DNA of 46,131 nt from JAJZXY01 sp046706185 (GCA_046706185.1 JBJKPR010000027.1:1-46131); one strand, 5' to 3'; positions 8,552-17,108 are shown, counted from the stretch's first letter. Program-made: numbers and translations. The notes: a model not told the origin generated them from the sequence alone.

Positions 8552-9268
8552 TCAGTGAGCCTTGACTGCTTCCTTTCCGATGAAGGCAAGCAGTATCGCG
8601 GTGGCGAGATAGACGACCCAGTATGCGTCGAACAGGTACTGCAGTGCCAGGCCTGCAAGGAGCACAATTGACATGATGAAGCAGGTGGCTGATTCCATTG
8701 CGTCCACCTTGAGCGGCACGCAATTTGTGCTCTTCCCGATCTTTCTCTTCTCCAGCCAGAAGAATGGCATTATCGCGACCGCAACTGCTGCAACAACAAG
8801 ACCTGGAAGAGAAGTCTCCGGTCTCACTCCCGCGATGTAGGAATATACTGCACCCCCTCCAATGACCGGAATGAGGAACATAAGCAGCAGTCTGCTGAAC
8901 CTTGAAGCACTTTCTCCGGTTCCTTCAGCTCCCGCCCCATCTCTCCTGAGATGCATCAGCACAACCAATCCGGAGGCAAGCTCGATCACGCTGTCGCTCC
9001 CAAAAGCCAGCAGCGCGAAGTTTGTAGCTGCAATACCGGCGACAAGAGCTACCGTGACCTCTGCTGCCATCCACAGGTTGTTGAAGTACTGGATCAGCAG
9101 CCCAGTGCGTATTTTGGAACGCCTCCACTTCTTGTGAGACTCAGTGCAACAGCAGTCAACGCAATTTCGACAGTTATCAGGCTCTCTGCATCCATCGCAT
9201 GAAGTATCCCTACAGCCGCACTTGTCGACTATGCGGCGCAAGCTGATATTGACTTCCGCACTATTCAA
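8552..9268 (-). CDS. CDF-like cation transporter with Cys-rich N-terminus
   Basis: A 238-residue membrane protein. Residues 17-41 hold nine cysteines in C-x-C, C-x2-C and CCC groupings, then come about six membrane helices. The second helix has an FGSDSVIE motif (Asp92, Glu96), and a later helix has a KVDAMESATCF segment. Both resemble the metal-site helices of cation diffusion facilitators, although the classical HxxxD pair is altered. The likely role is heavy-metal efflux or sensing at the cytoplasmic membrane, with the N-terminal cluster as a cytosolic metal-binding tail. The start is a TTG at 9268; no ATG occurs until about residue 67, which would discard the Cys cluster and the first helix. 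A TATA-like element lies around 9300-9312. Confidence 0.75.
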   Translation of the reverse strand: MNSAEVNISLRRIVDKCGCRDTSCDGCREPDNCRNCVDCCCTESHKKWRRSKIRTGLLIQYFNNLWMAAEVTVALVAGIAATNFALLAFGSDSVIELASGLVVLMHLRRDGAGAEGTGESASRFSRLLLMFLIPVIGGGAVYSYIAGVRPETSLPGLVVAAVAVAIMPFFWLEKRKIGKSTNCVPLKVDAMESATCFIMSIVLLAGLALQYLFDAYWVVYLATAILLAFIGKEAVKAH

Positions 9269-9346
9269 TCAAATCCCGCTTTCACTGATGAAAAAATGGG
9301 AATTAATGTTATATTACACTTTTGAAACTCAACGCTCTGGCCAAGG

Positions 9347-9589
9347 CTAGCTGACCACCTGCTCCCCCTTCTTCAGCTTACGCCACTTGTTGAACGAAAT
9401 AAGCGCCCAGACAAACTCTATGACTCCAAATGGCCAAGTGCCTGAAAGCCAGCCGTATGCTGATGCCCCGAGGGATGAAACTCCAAAAATCATGGTATAG
9501 GTCGAACCGCGTCCCTCGGCAGCGTACGCAAGCATCATGACTGAGACTGTGGCAGCACCAAAGACATTAAGAGCGCTTAATGGGAACAT
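9347..9589 (-). CDS. Small membrane protein, two to three helices
   Basis: An 80-residue hydrophobic protein with a C-terminal FGVIEFVWALISFNKW segment followed by a basic tail, a layout common in small transporter-associated membrane proteins. Function is unknown. The ATG at 9589 is supported by a TATA-like attaatacg about 28 bp upstream, consistent with a leaderless mRNA. It lies between the CDF-like gene (same strand, 78-bp gap) and a divergent membrane protein gene. Confidence 0.7.
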   Translation of the reverse strand: MFPLSALNVFGAATVSVMMLAYAAEGRGSTYTMIFGVSSLGASAYGWLSGTWPFGVIEFVWALISFNKWRKLKKGEQVVS

Positions 9590-9792
9590 ATGGACCGAAA
9601 CTCGATGTTCGTATTAATGTCGAATCAAAAAGCAGGAAAAGAGTGGACAGAATTGCAGTGAATTTGTCCCTTCTCAGCCGCACACTCATATATCTTGGTC
9701 AAATCGCCCGATGACTTCCGTCTCAGCTCTCACTACAATGCTGACCTGATTGCAGAACGTTTAAGAGCATAGAATGCGATCTATCATCCATC

Positions 9793-10173
9793 ATGCTGCC
9801 TATCATGTACTTTTACCTGACGCTTTCGGTCTATTTCTTCTGGTCATGGCTGATAATACCTGCCCTTTCTATAGCCGGGGCCTACCGCGGTTCCATGCGC
9901 AAGGGAAAACCATTCTATTCCACCGGTGATCTCGTCGCGCTTCTTCTTCTGGTTTCCCTGGGCTCTTTTGCAATCTTCTTGGAACTCCTCTTTTCTGGTG
10001 CATTTGAGTATTTCATTTCTCCCGGTGCGCTCGTGCAGCAGCCGTACATTTCACCTTTTGGCACATTTGTCGTGACGCTGGCAACATACGTTGTGCTCTT
10101 TGCGATATTCGTACTCATCTCCTTCAGGCTCAGCAGAAGGAGCCACACTGAAATGAAGTCGGTGCCCGATTGA
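9793..10173 (+). CDS. Membrane protein of unknown function
   Basis: A 126-residue protein with three predicted membrane helices (about residues 5-28, 43-66 and 95-116) and a charged C-terminal tail. No family was recognised. The ATG at 9793 has a TATA-like gtttaagagc about 30 bp upstream, fitting a leaderless start. It is divergent from the small membrane protein at 9347 and followed after 97 bp by another plus-strand gene with its own TATA element. Confidence 0.68.
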   Translation: MLPIMYFYLTLSVYFFWSWLIIPALSIAGAYRGSMRKGKPFYSTGDLVALLLLVSLGSFAIFLELLFSGAFEYFISPGALVQQPYISPFGTFVVTLATYVVLFAIFVLISFRLSRRSHTEMKSVPD

Positions 10174-10270
10174 ACATCAGCTGCTCCCTGTCTCAGTTAT
10201 GTCTGTGGCAAGGCAGTATCCATGCCTGTATCGAGTACATGGATTAATACCGCCAGCACCATTAAGTTTC

Positions 10271-10624
10271 ATGGACTCTGATGCAGTCAGAGTTGAATTC
10301 GTCGAACTGCTGTCACCCTCGCTCAAGAAGGTAAAGACAATTCTGGTTGACGAGCTCGGACTCAAGATAAGCAAGGAGATCCAGGGGGAGTTTGTTGAGT
10401 TCGACCCGGAGAACCTCAAACTCTGCTTTGACAGGGCAGGAAGAGGAGTGCACGCCACCGGCACAAAGGCCGTCGTTGCTTTTTCAGCTTGCGACCTGGA
10501 TAGGATACAGGCAGTATTCAAGAAGCTGCAGCTGCCCGTAAGGAAGGTGCACGATGAGCACGGAGACTCTCTGATAGCTCCCCTTGATAGTGGTATTGAG
10601 CTTGTCTTCTTCAGCAGGAGCTAG
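10271..10624 (+). CDS. Small soluble protein, possibly VOC-like half domain
   Basis: A 117-residue protein. The ATG at 10271 is chosen over an upstream in-frame start because a TATA element (attaata, 10243-10249) sits about 25 bp before it, as expected for a leaderless transcript. The C-terminal half alternates strands and helices, with a terminal segment (about SLIAPLDSGIELVFFS) resembling the end of a vicinal-oxygen-chelate module, but the metal ligands are not evident. I do not recognise the family with confidence. It stands alone, and the ~390 bp that follow are non-coding. Confidence 0.6.
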   Translation: MDSDAVRVEFVELLSPSLKKVKTILVDELGLKISKEIQGEFVEFDPENLKLCFDRAGRGVHATGTKAVVAFSACDLDRIQAVFKKLQLPVRKVHDEHGDSLIAPLDSGIELVFFSRS

Positions 10625-11014
10625 CGGGAGCAGGATTGCGGGAATGCACGTGTCTGGGGCGGGAGAGCAGTTTGTCTTTCTGAAGCGATTGGGTCAGCCC
10701 CGGCGTCTTGTCAGCAAACGGGAACGGCAGTGCGTCCTGTGCATCATTACTGCTTGTTGAAGTCTGTCCCTGGATGGGCAGGGAGAAGGCACTTCTGTGT
10801 CTGGACCATGATGCGGCATGATGCCGCACCTCCGATTTCGCATGCAGGAAACCGGAAAACCTCTTCTGGTGCGGCCGAAGAGCTCACCGGCCGAGGCAAT
10901 AAAAGGGAACATTGTATTTTCCAGGACTGCGACGCTGGAGGGTCAGATGGCCTTTAATACAGTTCATAGGCAACTTATTTATGAATATCTCAGCTAAATC
11001 GCAAGGGGGACGCA
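10625..11014 (+). promoter_or_regulatory. Intergenic region upstream of the first G1 protease, with palindrome and promoter
   Basis: No convincing gene is seen in these 390 bp. A perfect palindrome, TGCGGCAT-G-ATGCCGCA, lies at 10812-10828. A TATA-like ttatttatg is at 10975-10983 and GGGGGAC at 11005-11011, three bases before the protease ATG. The palindrome is about 190 bp upstream of the start, a possible activator site. Confidence 0.45.
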
Positions 11015-11887
11015 ATGAGGAAAATCTTTGCCGTTGTCCTTTGCGCAATGTTGGTCGTTTCAGTTCTTGGAGTGATGAGTGCCCCAGTCCAAAAACAGAA
11101 GAGTGATGTCATAGGGGCCGTTCCCGCCTCAGCAGGACTGCGTTTTGATATCTCACAGAACGACAGCCTTAACTGGGCAGGGTATGCTGTCACAGGCGCC
11201 TCCGGTTCTGTAACTGCCGTGAGCTGTTCCTTCACGGTGCCTAGTCTTTCGACGCAGCAGACTGTGCTGAGCTTCCCTGGTCAGGGAAAGGGGCCGCCGG
11301 CCGGTCATAGTGGCAGCTCGAAGACAACCTATGCTGCGTTCTGGGCAGGAATAGACGGGTACGAAAGCAGTACTGTGGAACAGGCCGGAGTTCTGATGGA
11401 AGTCACAAACGGCCAGGTGGCATACAGCGTATGGTATGAGTATTATCCGGCCTATCCGGTCTACGCCGCGTGGCATCCGCACGCCGGGGATGTAATGGTC
11501 GTCTACGTCAATTACACCTCTTCGAACAGCAAATTCACTGCGACGGTAATTGACCTCACAACACATCAGACTTACTCTTCCCAGCCAACATCTGTCTCGG
11601 GGGCCGAGAGAAATTCTGCAGAATGGATAGCAGAGGCACCTGCTTCTGCCAACAGGATACTGCCGCTGGCAGATTTCGGAGAAGTCGACTTCGGTTATTC
11701 CTATACAGGCGTGACGCAAACCAACTTTGCAACCGTGAGCGGAACCACAGCCTCAATAGGCACACTTTCATCCTCACTCAATGGCCATCTTATGGATATG
11801 GTGAAACGCAACGGTTCTCTGAAAGCGCAAACATCTGAGCTGAGCACAGACGGCACCAGTTTCACCGTAACCTGGATCAGCAGTTGA
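11015..11887 (+). CDS. Secreted G1 (eqolisin-type) glutamic endopeptidase
   Basis: A 290-residue protein with a signal peptide (basic start, hydrophobic core to about residue 22). It has the G1 family blocks: SLNWAGY, WAGIDG...VEQAGV with the catalytic Gln at 123, WYEYYP, and SAEWIAEAP with the catalytic Glu at 203. G1 peptidases are beta-sandwich acid proteases, best known from fungi, active at low pH. Here it would digest extracellular protein in an acidic habitat. The start is fixed by GGGGGAC three bases before the ATG. A closely related paralogue lies 11 kb away at 22247. A strong UUCG-loop hairpin follows the stop by 40 bp. Confidence 0.9.
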   Translation: MRKIFAVVLCAMLVVSVLGVMSAPVQKQKSDVIGAVPASAGLRFDISQNDSLNWAGYAVTGASGSVTAVSCSFTVPSLSTQQTVLSFPGQGKGPPAGHSGSSKTTYAAFWAGIDGYESSTVEQAGVLMEVTNGQVAYSVWYEYYPAYPVYAAWHPHAGDVMVVYVNYTSSNSKFTATVIDLTTHQTYSSQPTSVSGAERNSAEWIAEAPASANRILPLADFGEVDFGYSYTGVTQTNFATVSGTTASIGTLSSSLNGHLMDMVKRNGSLKAQTSELSTDGTSFTVTWISS

Positions 11888-11927
11888 AATGCTGTAACCA
11901 CACATTGGCACTCGCAAACCTATTCGC

Positions 11928-11945
11928 CTGCGCCTTCGGGCGCAG
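11928..11945 (+). terminator. Stable hairpin with UUCG tetraloop after the G1 protease gene
   Basis: CTGCGCC-TTCG-GGCGCAG forms a perfect 7-bp stem closed by the very stable C(UUCG)G loop, 41 bp past the stop. It may protect or define the 3' end of the protease mRNA; no poly-T tract follows, so it is not a classical archaeal terminator. The rest of the gap to 12264 has no convincing gene. Confidence 0.5.
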
Positions 11946-12264
11946 CACTTCTCTCGCTGACCACAATATCGCCCAGTTCCTTTCATATGCACGGAACTCA
12001 CATTCCTGTAGTGTTGCGCGACATGGCCCGCGGCACACACAATCGCCTCTGACTTGTCCGGCCGTGAGAATACGGTCAATGCAAAAGAGCAATTTCGATC
12101 AGTCGAAGGAGAAGTCATTTATTAGTCCGATGACGGGTGCCCCCTTGCTGCCCTCCTGCCTCGTAGAATGTCGATGGTTGAGGGTAGGTATCAGGATGAA
12201 AACTCGGTTAAGTAATCATTATGGAAAGATAACTGACTTAAAGGATACAGCTGGTTGAACAGCC

Positions 12265-12654
12265 ATGTTGGACCGTGATGCAAGTTTGGCGAAGAGGCTG
12301 GTTCTAGCAGCACTGGCGCTGGAGTCTGTTTTCACGGTCATCGGTATGGTTCTGTTGTATGCCTTTGTGTCAGGCATCCCTTTTCCTGAAGACCTGAATA
12401 TCATATTCTTCTCGTTCGTAATCATGGTGTCCTTTTCCATCGGCTTCATCTGGCTGTTGCTAGACCTCTTTCTGATATACAGGCCCCTCTCACAGGAGCG
12501 GGTGAAATCAGCAGAAAGACCTGCATTAGTTTTAGGCGTATTGCAGCTAGTACTCTCCGGAATTGTCCCGGGCGTATTGCTTATACTGGCATATGTCAAG
12601 ATCATGGATTCGGTTAACAACACCAGAAGGATGCAGCCTGCTTTGGCAAACTGA
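12265..12654 (+). CDS. Four-helix membrane protein (paralogue of 16667-17101)
   Basis: A 129-residue protein with four membrane helices. It shares its layout with the gene at 16667: an MLD-x-DAS start, a central I-x-LLLD-x-FL-Y-x-x-L segment followed by a charged ERV loop, and a C-terminal VLG(V/I)-x-QL...ILAYVKI-x-DS. Function is unknown; it looks like a small tetraspan protein. The ATG at 12265 has a TATA-like cttaaagg about 28 bp upstream, fitting a leaderless start. It stands as a single-gene unit between non-coding stretches. Confidence 0.72.
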   Translation: MLDRDASLAKRLVLAALALESVFTVIGMVLLYAFVSGIPFPEDLNIIFFSFVIMVSFSIGFIWLLLDLFLIYRPLSQERVKSAERPALVLGVLQLVLSGIVPGVLLILAYVKIMDSVNNTRRMQPALAN

Positions 12655-12959
12655 ATACTTGACACAGGCAGCATGAGGTAAACTCCCACATGCTCATGTC
12701 TGAACTTGCTGGGTTATCTGAATTCCCATTTCAGGTAGATGAATGGAGAGAGAAGCCGTCCCTGAGCCACAAGATGCTGTAAGCAGGATCTCAGTTGAGT
12801 TTGACAAATGAGTGTATTGGCATACAATTGCAGCATGCCGGTAATGTCGATTTCGCGGAGACCTGTATCAAGCGATGTTATTCGATGACCGGATCCAGGA
12901 CTTCCATACTGTGCCTGCCTGATGTCTGTTCATTGTGCGAACACACAGTCAGGCATGCG
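12655..12959. other. Intergenic region without a recognisable gene
   Basis: This gap lies after the membrane protein gene and before the end of the convergent AsnC-type regulator. The only structure noticed is CATGAG (12672-12677) paired with CTCATG (12693-12698), a weak hairpin just past the stop. Open frames here have no protein-like character. Confidence 0.4.
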
Positions 12960-13886
12960 CTAGGCTCCGACCTCTGCGATCTTCCTGTCTATTGCCCAGT
13001 CCAGCCATTGGCTACGATCCTGAACCTCCTTCAGTATAAGCACCGTAGCATCCTGCACCCCTTCAATTTCTCTTATCTTCATCAAGTTGTCCTCAGCGTC
13101 TGCTATCGTGTCAGCTATCTGGTAAAGAGCCCCCCATCGGGGCGGGTAGAGTCGAGTGAGGAAGCATGAATGGTCGAGCGACTGAGTCGCCCTTCTCATG
13201 ACCTCGTTCCACCTTTCTGGTTCTGGAAAGACCTGGACCACGTAGGCAACGGTGTTTGGCAGACGGGCCGGATTGACAATCGGGAATACCTGTACTGCAT
13301 TATTCCGGGCCATCCTGTCAAAACGTCTGCGGACAGTCTTCGGTGAAAGACCCAACTCGCTCGCAGCATGCGAGAGGTCCATCAGAGCATTATATCGGAG
13401 AGTCTTTATGATCCTCCAGTCCAGCCTTGTAAGAGCTATATCAACCGGCGGCATGAACCGGTCATATATCTTTACGGGAGAATCGCACTGGGTCAGCCTG
13501 CGCAGGAGCTCCACCTTCCGCGTTTCATCCCGGTTGTCGCCGTAAGTGAATTCAATGCAGACCTTTGTGCCGATGAAATTGTGAATTTCGTTTATGCCGT
13601 CGGAGAGGGAGCAGTTGCTGATCGCCTCGTATTTCCTCACCACATCCCCGACTTCAAACACGTACCCAGCCGCATTCAAGCCAAGATACCTCAGGTTGGG
13701 GTATATCTGGAAATGGTTGATGAAACCCGACTCCTGCATCTTGTGCATACGGAGCTTCACTGTCCTGCCGTTTGCTCCAAGCTTCTTCGCGATAACCCAG
13801 GGGTTCAACCTGGAAAAATCGCATGACTCATGGTCATAGGAGAGAATCCCGAGTGATCTGAATATACGGATGTCAAGGCTGTCCAT
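12960..13886 (-). CDS. AsnC/Lrp-type transcription regulator with two HTH domains
   Basis: A 308-residue protein built of two similar halves. An AsnC-type winged helix-turn-helix at about residues 23-58 is followed by an effector-like domain. A second HTH at about residues 155-198 (LDWRIIKTLRYNALMD start, SPKTVRRRFDRM recognition helix) is followed by another sensor-like domain. Tandem regulators of this type are known in archaea. It probably binds DNA and responds to a small molecule; the target is unknown, with nearby catabolic genes as candidates. The ATG at 13886 has a TATA-like GGTTAATACC about 26 bp upstream (13907-13916). The stop is TAG, showing that TAG is an ordinary stop in this genome. 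Confidence 0.8.
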   Translation of the reverse strand: MDSLDIRIFRSLGILSYDHESCDFSRLNPWVIAKKLGANGRTVKLRMHKMQESGFINHFQIYPNLRYLGLNAAGYVFEVGDVVRKYEAISNCSLSDGINEIHNFIGTKVCIEFTYGDNRDETRKVELLRRLTQCDSPVKIYDRFMPPVDIALTRLDWRIIKTLRYNALMDLSHAASELGLSPKTVRRRFDRMARNNAVQVFPIVNPARLPNTVAYVVQVFPEPERWNEVMRRATQSLDHSCFLTRLYPPRWGALYQIADTIADAEDNLMKIREIEGVQDATVLILKEVQDRSQWLDWAIDRKIAEVGA

Positions 13887-14003
13887 GTCCCAAAACCGTC
13901 AGCCAGCTAAGGTATTAACCGAGAAAAATACTTTGTGCTGGCAAATAACGCAATCGAATTGCCTCAAAGCAGAAGACATCCATGAATGCTGTAATGCAGT
14001 GAT

Positions 14004-14333
14004 ATGCCGACAGTCCGGAAGGCCGACCATGGAGGCAAGGGCATTACAGTCGAGTTTTCGAAAATCGAGGAAACTCACAACAGTATCCTTGAAGATATTG
14101 TGTTCATGGCTGATGGCTCTCACCTCAATCAGGGCTTTCCTGTCCCAGGTGATCTGCACCCTGACAATCATCAATGGCCGAACTGGGCGGACAGGATGTG
14201 GATTCCGGAGACCAGGGAAGCAGTGTTGCTTCTCGCGCCGGTAGAACGTGATGTGTGCGTCACACACGGGGAGTTTTTCGCCTGGTTTTTCCGGAATGGC
14301 GTCCGGATGGAAGATGTAAGAAAGAACTTGTGA
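14004..14333 (+). CDS. Hypothetical protein, uncertain
   Basis: An open frame of 109 codons ending 13 bp before the flavoprotein start at 14347, so it could be its operon partner. The translation is acidic and rich in Trp, His and Phe towards the end (WADRMWIPE, GEFFAWFF). No family was recognised. Codon use is not clearly different from neighbours. The start is uncertain: the ATG at 14004 has neither a clear ribosome site nor a close TATA element. It may also be a decayed gene or chance frame. Confidence 0.35.
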   Translation: MPTVRKADHGGKGITVEFSKIEETHNSILEDIVFMADGSHLNQGFPVPGDLHPDNHQWPNWADRMWIPETREAVLLLAPVERDVCVTHGEFFAWFFRNGVRMEDVRKNL

Positions 14334-14346
14334 GGGAGAGAAATCT

Positions 14347-15714
14347 ATGCAGGAAATCGCTCAAATGCGCGGAAGAATAACTGGAAAGGTAATCGTTCCA
14401 GGTGATGTGGAATATGAGGATGCAAGAAAGGTCTGGAATGGTATGATCGACAGACATCCCCTGGCTGTAGTGCGCTGCAGCAACGAGGATGATGTTGTAA
14501 GCGCGGTGAACTTCGCTCGTGAGAACGGTCTGGTCGCCGCTGTGAGAGGAGGCGGCCATAATGTGGCAGGGTTCGGAACGTGTGAGGGCGGAATGGTGAT
14601 AGACCTCTCGGGGATGAAGGGCGTAAATGTCGACCCTGAAAGCGGGATCGCCGAGGCGCAGGGAGGAGTGACTTGGGGTGAATTTGACGAGGCGACCCAG
14701 AAGCATGGACTGGCCACTACTGGAGGACTCGTGAGCACCACAGGAATCGCAGGCTTCACTCTAGGCGGCGGTTTCGGCTGGTTGGTGAGAAGACACGGCA
14801 TGACGGTCGACAACCTCATTTCCGCAGACATCGTGACTGCGGGGGGAGACAAGGTCAGTGCTTCAGAACGCAAGAATCAGGATCTCTTCTGGGGCATAAA
14901 GGGCGGAGGAGGGAATTTCGGCATTGTAACAAACTTCCGCTTCAGGCTTCACAAGGTGGGCCCAGAGGTGTACGGCGGTGCCCTGTTCTTTCCGATTGCG
15001 AGAGCAATGGAAGTAGTAAAGGCGTACCGCGCATGGCTTGAGACCGTTCCAGACGAACTGACATCGTTCCTCAACTTCATGTCGGCCCCGCCAGCTGATT
15101 TCGTACCCAAGGAGTTCCACGGACACCTCGTCCTTGGATTGGTCATGTGCTATGCAGGCAGCCTGGAAGAGGGGGAGAGTCTTGTTTCAGGCCTCAGGAG
15201 TCTTAAGCCTGCACTAGACCACGTCGGGCCAGTTGCATACACCAGCCTGCAGAAGATGTTCGACCCGTTCTTCCCAAAGGGGATCAGGTCGTACTGGAAG
15301 ACAAGCTACCTGAAGGACATCGGCGATGAAACAGTCGAGCAGTTAATCTGTGAGATGAGTAAGGTCAAATCTCCATTGTCCCAGATGCACGTCCATCACA
15401 TGGGTGGTGCCGTCACAAGAAAGGGAAGAGAGTCAGGTGCATTCGCACATCGTGACGACCCGTACGTCCTCAATGTACTCGGTTTCTGGAATGAACCATC
15501 TATGCAAGACGGCGAGATATCCTGGGCAAGGAATGCATGGAGTTCCATGCAGAAATTCTCCAGCGGGAAGCCTTACCTGAATTTCCTGAGCAACGAGGGA
15601 TCTGAGCAAGTGAAGGCTGCATATGGGGAAAACTATCAGAAGCTTGTGGAGTTGAAGAGGAAGTACGACCCGACCAACTTCTTCAGGTTGAACCAGAACA
15701 TACCACCTGAGTAA
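14347..15714 (+). CDS. FAD-linked oxidase (BBE / 6-hydroxynicotine oxidase type)
   Basis: A 455-residue flavoprotein with a PCMH-type FAD-binding domain (RGGGHNVAG at 68-76, then GGLVSTTGIAGFTLGGGFG and GGGGNFGIVT) and a C-terminal berberine-bridge-like end (YDPTNFFRLNQNI). His71 sits where family members attach FAD covalently; the second, cysteinyl linkage site of plant BBE enzymes is absent, as in bacterial 6-hydroxy-D-nicotine oxidase. These enzymes oxidise C-N or C-OH bonds of amines, sugars or alkaloids with oxygen. GAGGGAGAG ends about seven bases before the ATG at 14347. With the hydroxylase and amidase genes to the left it would fit N-heterocycle metabolism, but the substrate is not shown by the sequence. 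Confidence 0.88.
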   Translation: MQEIAQMRGRITGKVIVPGDVEYEDARKVWNGMIDRHPLAVVRCSNEDDVVSAVNFARENGLVAAVRGGGHNVAGFGTCEGGMVIDLSGMKGVNVDPESGIAEAQGGVTWGEFDEATQKHGLATTGGLVSTTGIAGFTLGGGFGWLVRRHGMTVDNLISADIVTAGGDKVSASERKNQDLFWGIKGGGGNFGIVTNFRFRLHKVGPEVYGGALFFPIARAMEVVKAYRAWLETVPDELTSFLNFMSAPPADFVPKEFHGHLVLGLVMCYAGSLEEGESLVSGLRSLKPALDHVGPVAYTSLQKMFDPFFPKGIRSYWKTSYLKDIGDETVEQLICEMSKVKSPLSQMHVHHMGGAVTRKGRESGAFAHRDDPYVLNVLGFWNEPSMQDGEISWARNAWSSMQKFSSGKPYLNFLSNEGSEQVKAAYGENYQKLVELKRKYDPTNFFRLNQNIPPE

Positions 15715-15877
15715 ATATGCGCTTGCAGGCGGATACTAGACTTCTGCCTGCTTTTCTTCTTTACACTTGTTGTCAAAGGTTTGCACAACGCCCGAATTGC
15801 CCCTTTCTTCGAAACACCCCTCGTTTTCGATGCGCTGCATGCCAGGCTATTATACCCGTTGCAGTCTCAACAGGCAC

Positions 15878-16312
15878 ATGACTTTTGGAATACAGGTCGT
15901 ATTTGACTGCAGCGACCCTGACAAGCTAGCCGATTTTTATGCCCAAGTGCTCGGATACAAGCTGCAGGAGCCGCCTTCTGGTTTTGACTCCTAGGAAGTA
16001 TTTCTGAAGAGCATGGGCATACCCGAGGAGGACTGGAATTCCGCCAGTGCAATCGTTGATCCTGAAGGGAAAGGACCCCGGATATACTTCCAGCGTATGG
16101 ACACTCCAAAAACAGGCAAGAATCGTCTGCACGTGGACATCAACGTCAGTGGCGGTTCAGGAGTGCCTCTTCCCGAGCGCAAAATGAGCGTCAAACAAGA
16201 GGTTGAACGGATTGTCGGCATTGGTGGAACGAAGCTCCGTGAACAGGAGGAGAATTCGGGATACTGTATAGTGATGACCGACCCGGAAGGTAATGAGTTC
16301 TGTGTTCAGTGA
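15878..16312 (+). pseudogene. VOC-family protein gene interrupted by an in-frame TAG
   Basis: Read in one frame from the ATG at 15878 to 16312, the sequence encodes a complete glyoxalase/bleomycin-resistance (VOC) protein of 144 codons. The start VVFDCSDPDKLADFY, the middle AIVDPEGKGPRIYFQR and NRLHVDI, and the end CIVMTDPEGNEFCVQ are all family-like. Codon 39 (15992-15994) is TAG. At this point homologous proteins, as I recall them, have a conserved Trp (SWExFL), so a TGG to TAG change is the simplest explanation. A TATA element (attatac, about 27 bp before the ATG) still supports a leaderless start. The gene is probably inactivated; sequencing error, readthrough or reinitiation at the ATG at 16013 are alternatives. 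Confidence 0.75.
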
Positions 16313-16666
16313 CTGCCACCGCATTGACCGTTCCGCCACTGCCCAGCCAACCAGCAGCCTCCGCACAGAAAATGGGCAACCGCTATGGCAAAGGGAATAG
16401 GAATGGGAATACGGAAGGGCAGGTGAAAACGCATGGAAGCCAAGACATTCTTCACTCGAAAAGTAAGGCGGTGGGTCATTATCGGCCTGCTCAAAGTGAT
16501 GCAGAGTGCAATTGCTTCAATTGTTCTGTCTGGAATGGTATTTGATTTTGGCTGCACGAACGCCGAACATCATGTGGCCTGTTAGATACTGGAAATGACA
16601 CATGTCACATTTTTGCTATCGAACAATGCGTATACATATTATATGAGCAGGCACCATGTACATCTC
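16313..16666 (+). promoter_or_regulatory. Intergenic region with TATA element for the gene at 16667
   Basis: No convincing gene is seen. A TATA-like atattatatg at 16636-16645 sits 22-31 bp before the ATG at 16667, matching a leaderless transcript and arguing against an upstream in-frame start at 16595. Confidence 0.5.
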
Positions 16667-17101
16667 ATGCTAGACAGTGACGCATCGACTGCAAAGACGC
16701 TGGCGCTCGTAGCAATAATCCTGCAGGCTGTGTTCTTTCTCATAGGGATCGTGTCTGTAGTCGCTCTATTGGGACTTCTGGCCACAAGTACGGCCATTGG
16801 TCCAGGGGGCACCATGGTTGGTACACCGGGATTGGGGATAGGGATAGCGGGAGTCATATTCGGAGTGGCTTTTCTGTTCGGTCTGCTCTGGATACTTCTT
16901 GACTACTTCCTGGTTTACAAGAAGCTGGCTGAGGAAAGAGTCCAGGAGGCTGAAACACCGTCAATTGTCCTGGGGATCATACAGCTCATATTCGGCGGAA
17001 TAATCACGGGCATACTTTTGATAGTCGCGTACGTCAAGATCCGTGACTCTCTCACAAGGAGGGCAACCTATATGCCTCCTCCACAGCAGCCGGTACAGTG
17101 A
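16667..17101 (+). CDS. Four-helix membrane protein (paralogue of 12265-12654)
   Basis: A 144-residue tetraspan protein starting MLDSDAS, like its paralogue 4 kb upstream. It has the same LLWILLDYFLVYKKL segment, the charged ERVQEAE loop, and the C-terminal IVLGIIQLIFGG...IVAYVKIRDS block. A Gly-rich stretch (about residues 48-62) lengthens the loop between helices 1 and 2, and the tail ends in a Pro/Gln-rich segment. Function is unknown. The ATG at 16667 is chosen because the TATA element lies just upstream. A long hairpin follows the stop. Confidence 0.72.
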   Translation: MLDSDASTAKTLALVAIILQAVFFLIGIVSVVALLGLLATSTAIGPGGTMVGTPGLGIGIAGVIFGVAFLFGLLWILLDYFLVYKKLAEERVQEAETPSIVLGIIQLIFGGIITGILLIVAYVKIRDSLTRRATYMPPPQQPVQ

Positions 17102-17108
17102 GTTACTG

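Noticed and set aside
12795..13169. Plus-strand frame with many cysteines
   Set aside because: It overlaps the 3' end of the AsnC-type regulator on the other strand; its cysteines show no regular spacing and there is no paralogue.
15992..15994. TAG codon read as pyrrolysine
   Set aside because: Several genes in the window end in TAG in normal positions, no pyl genes are seen, and homologues appear to have Trp here, so a nonsense mutation is simpler.
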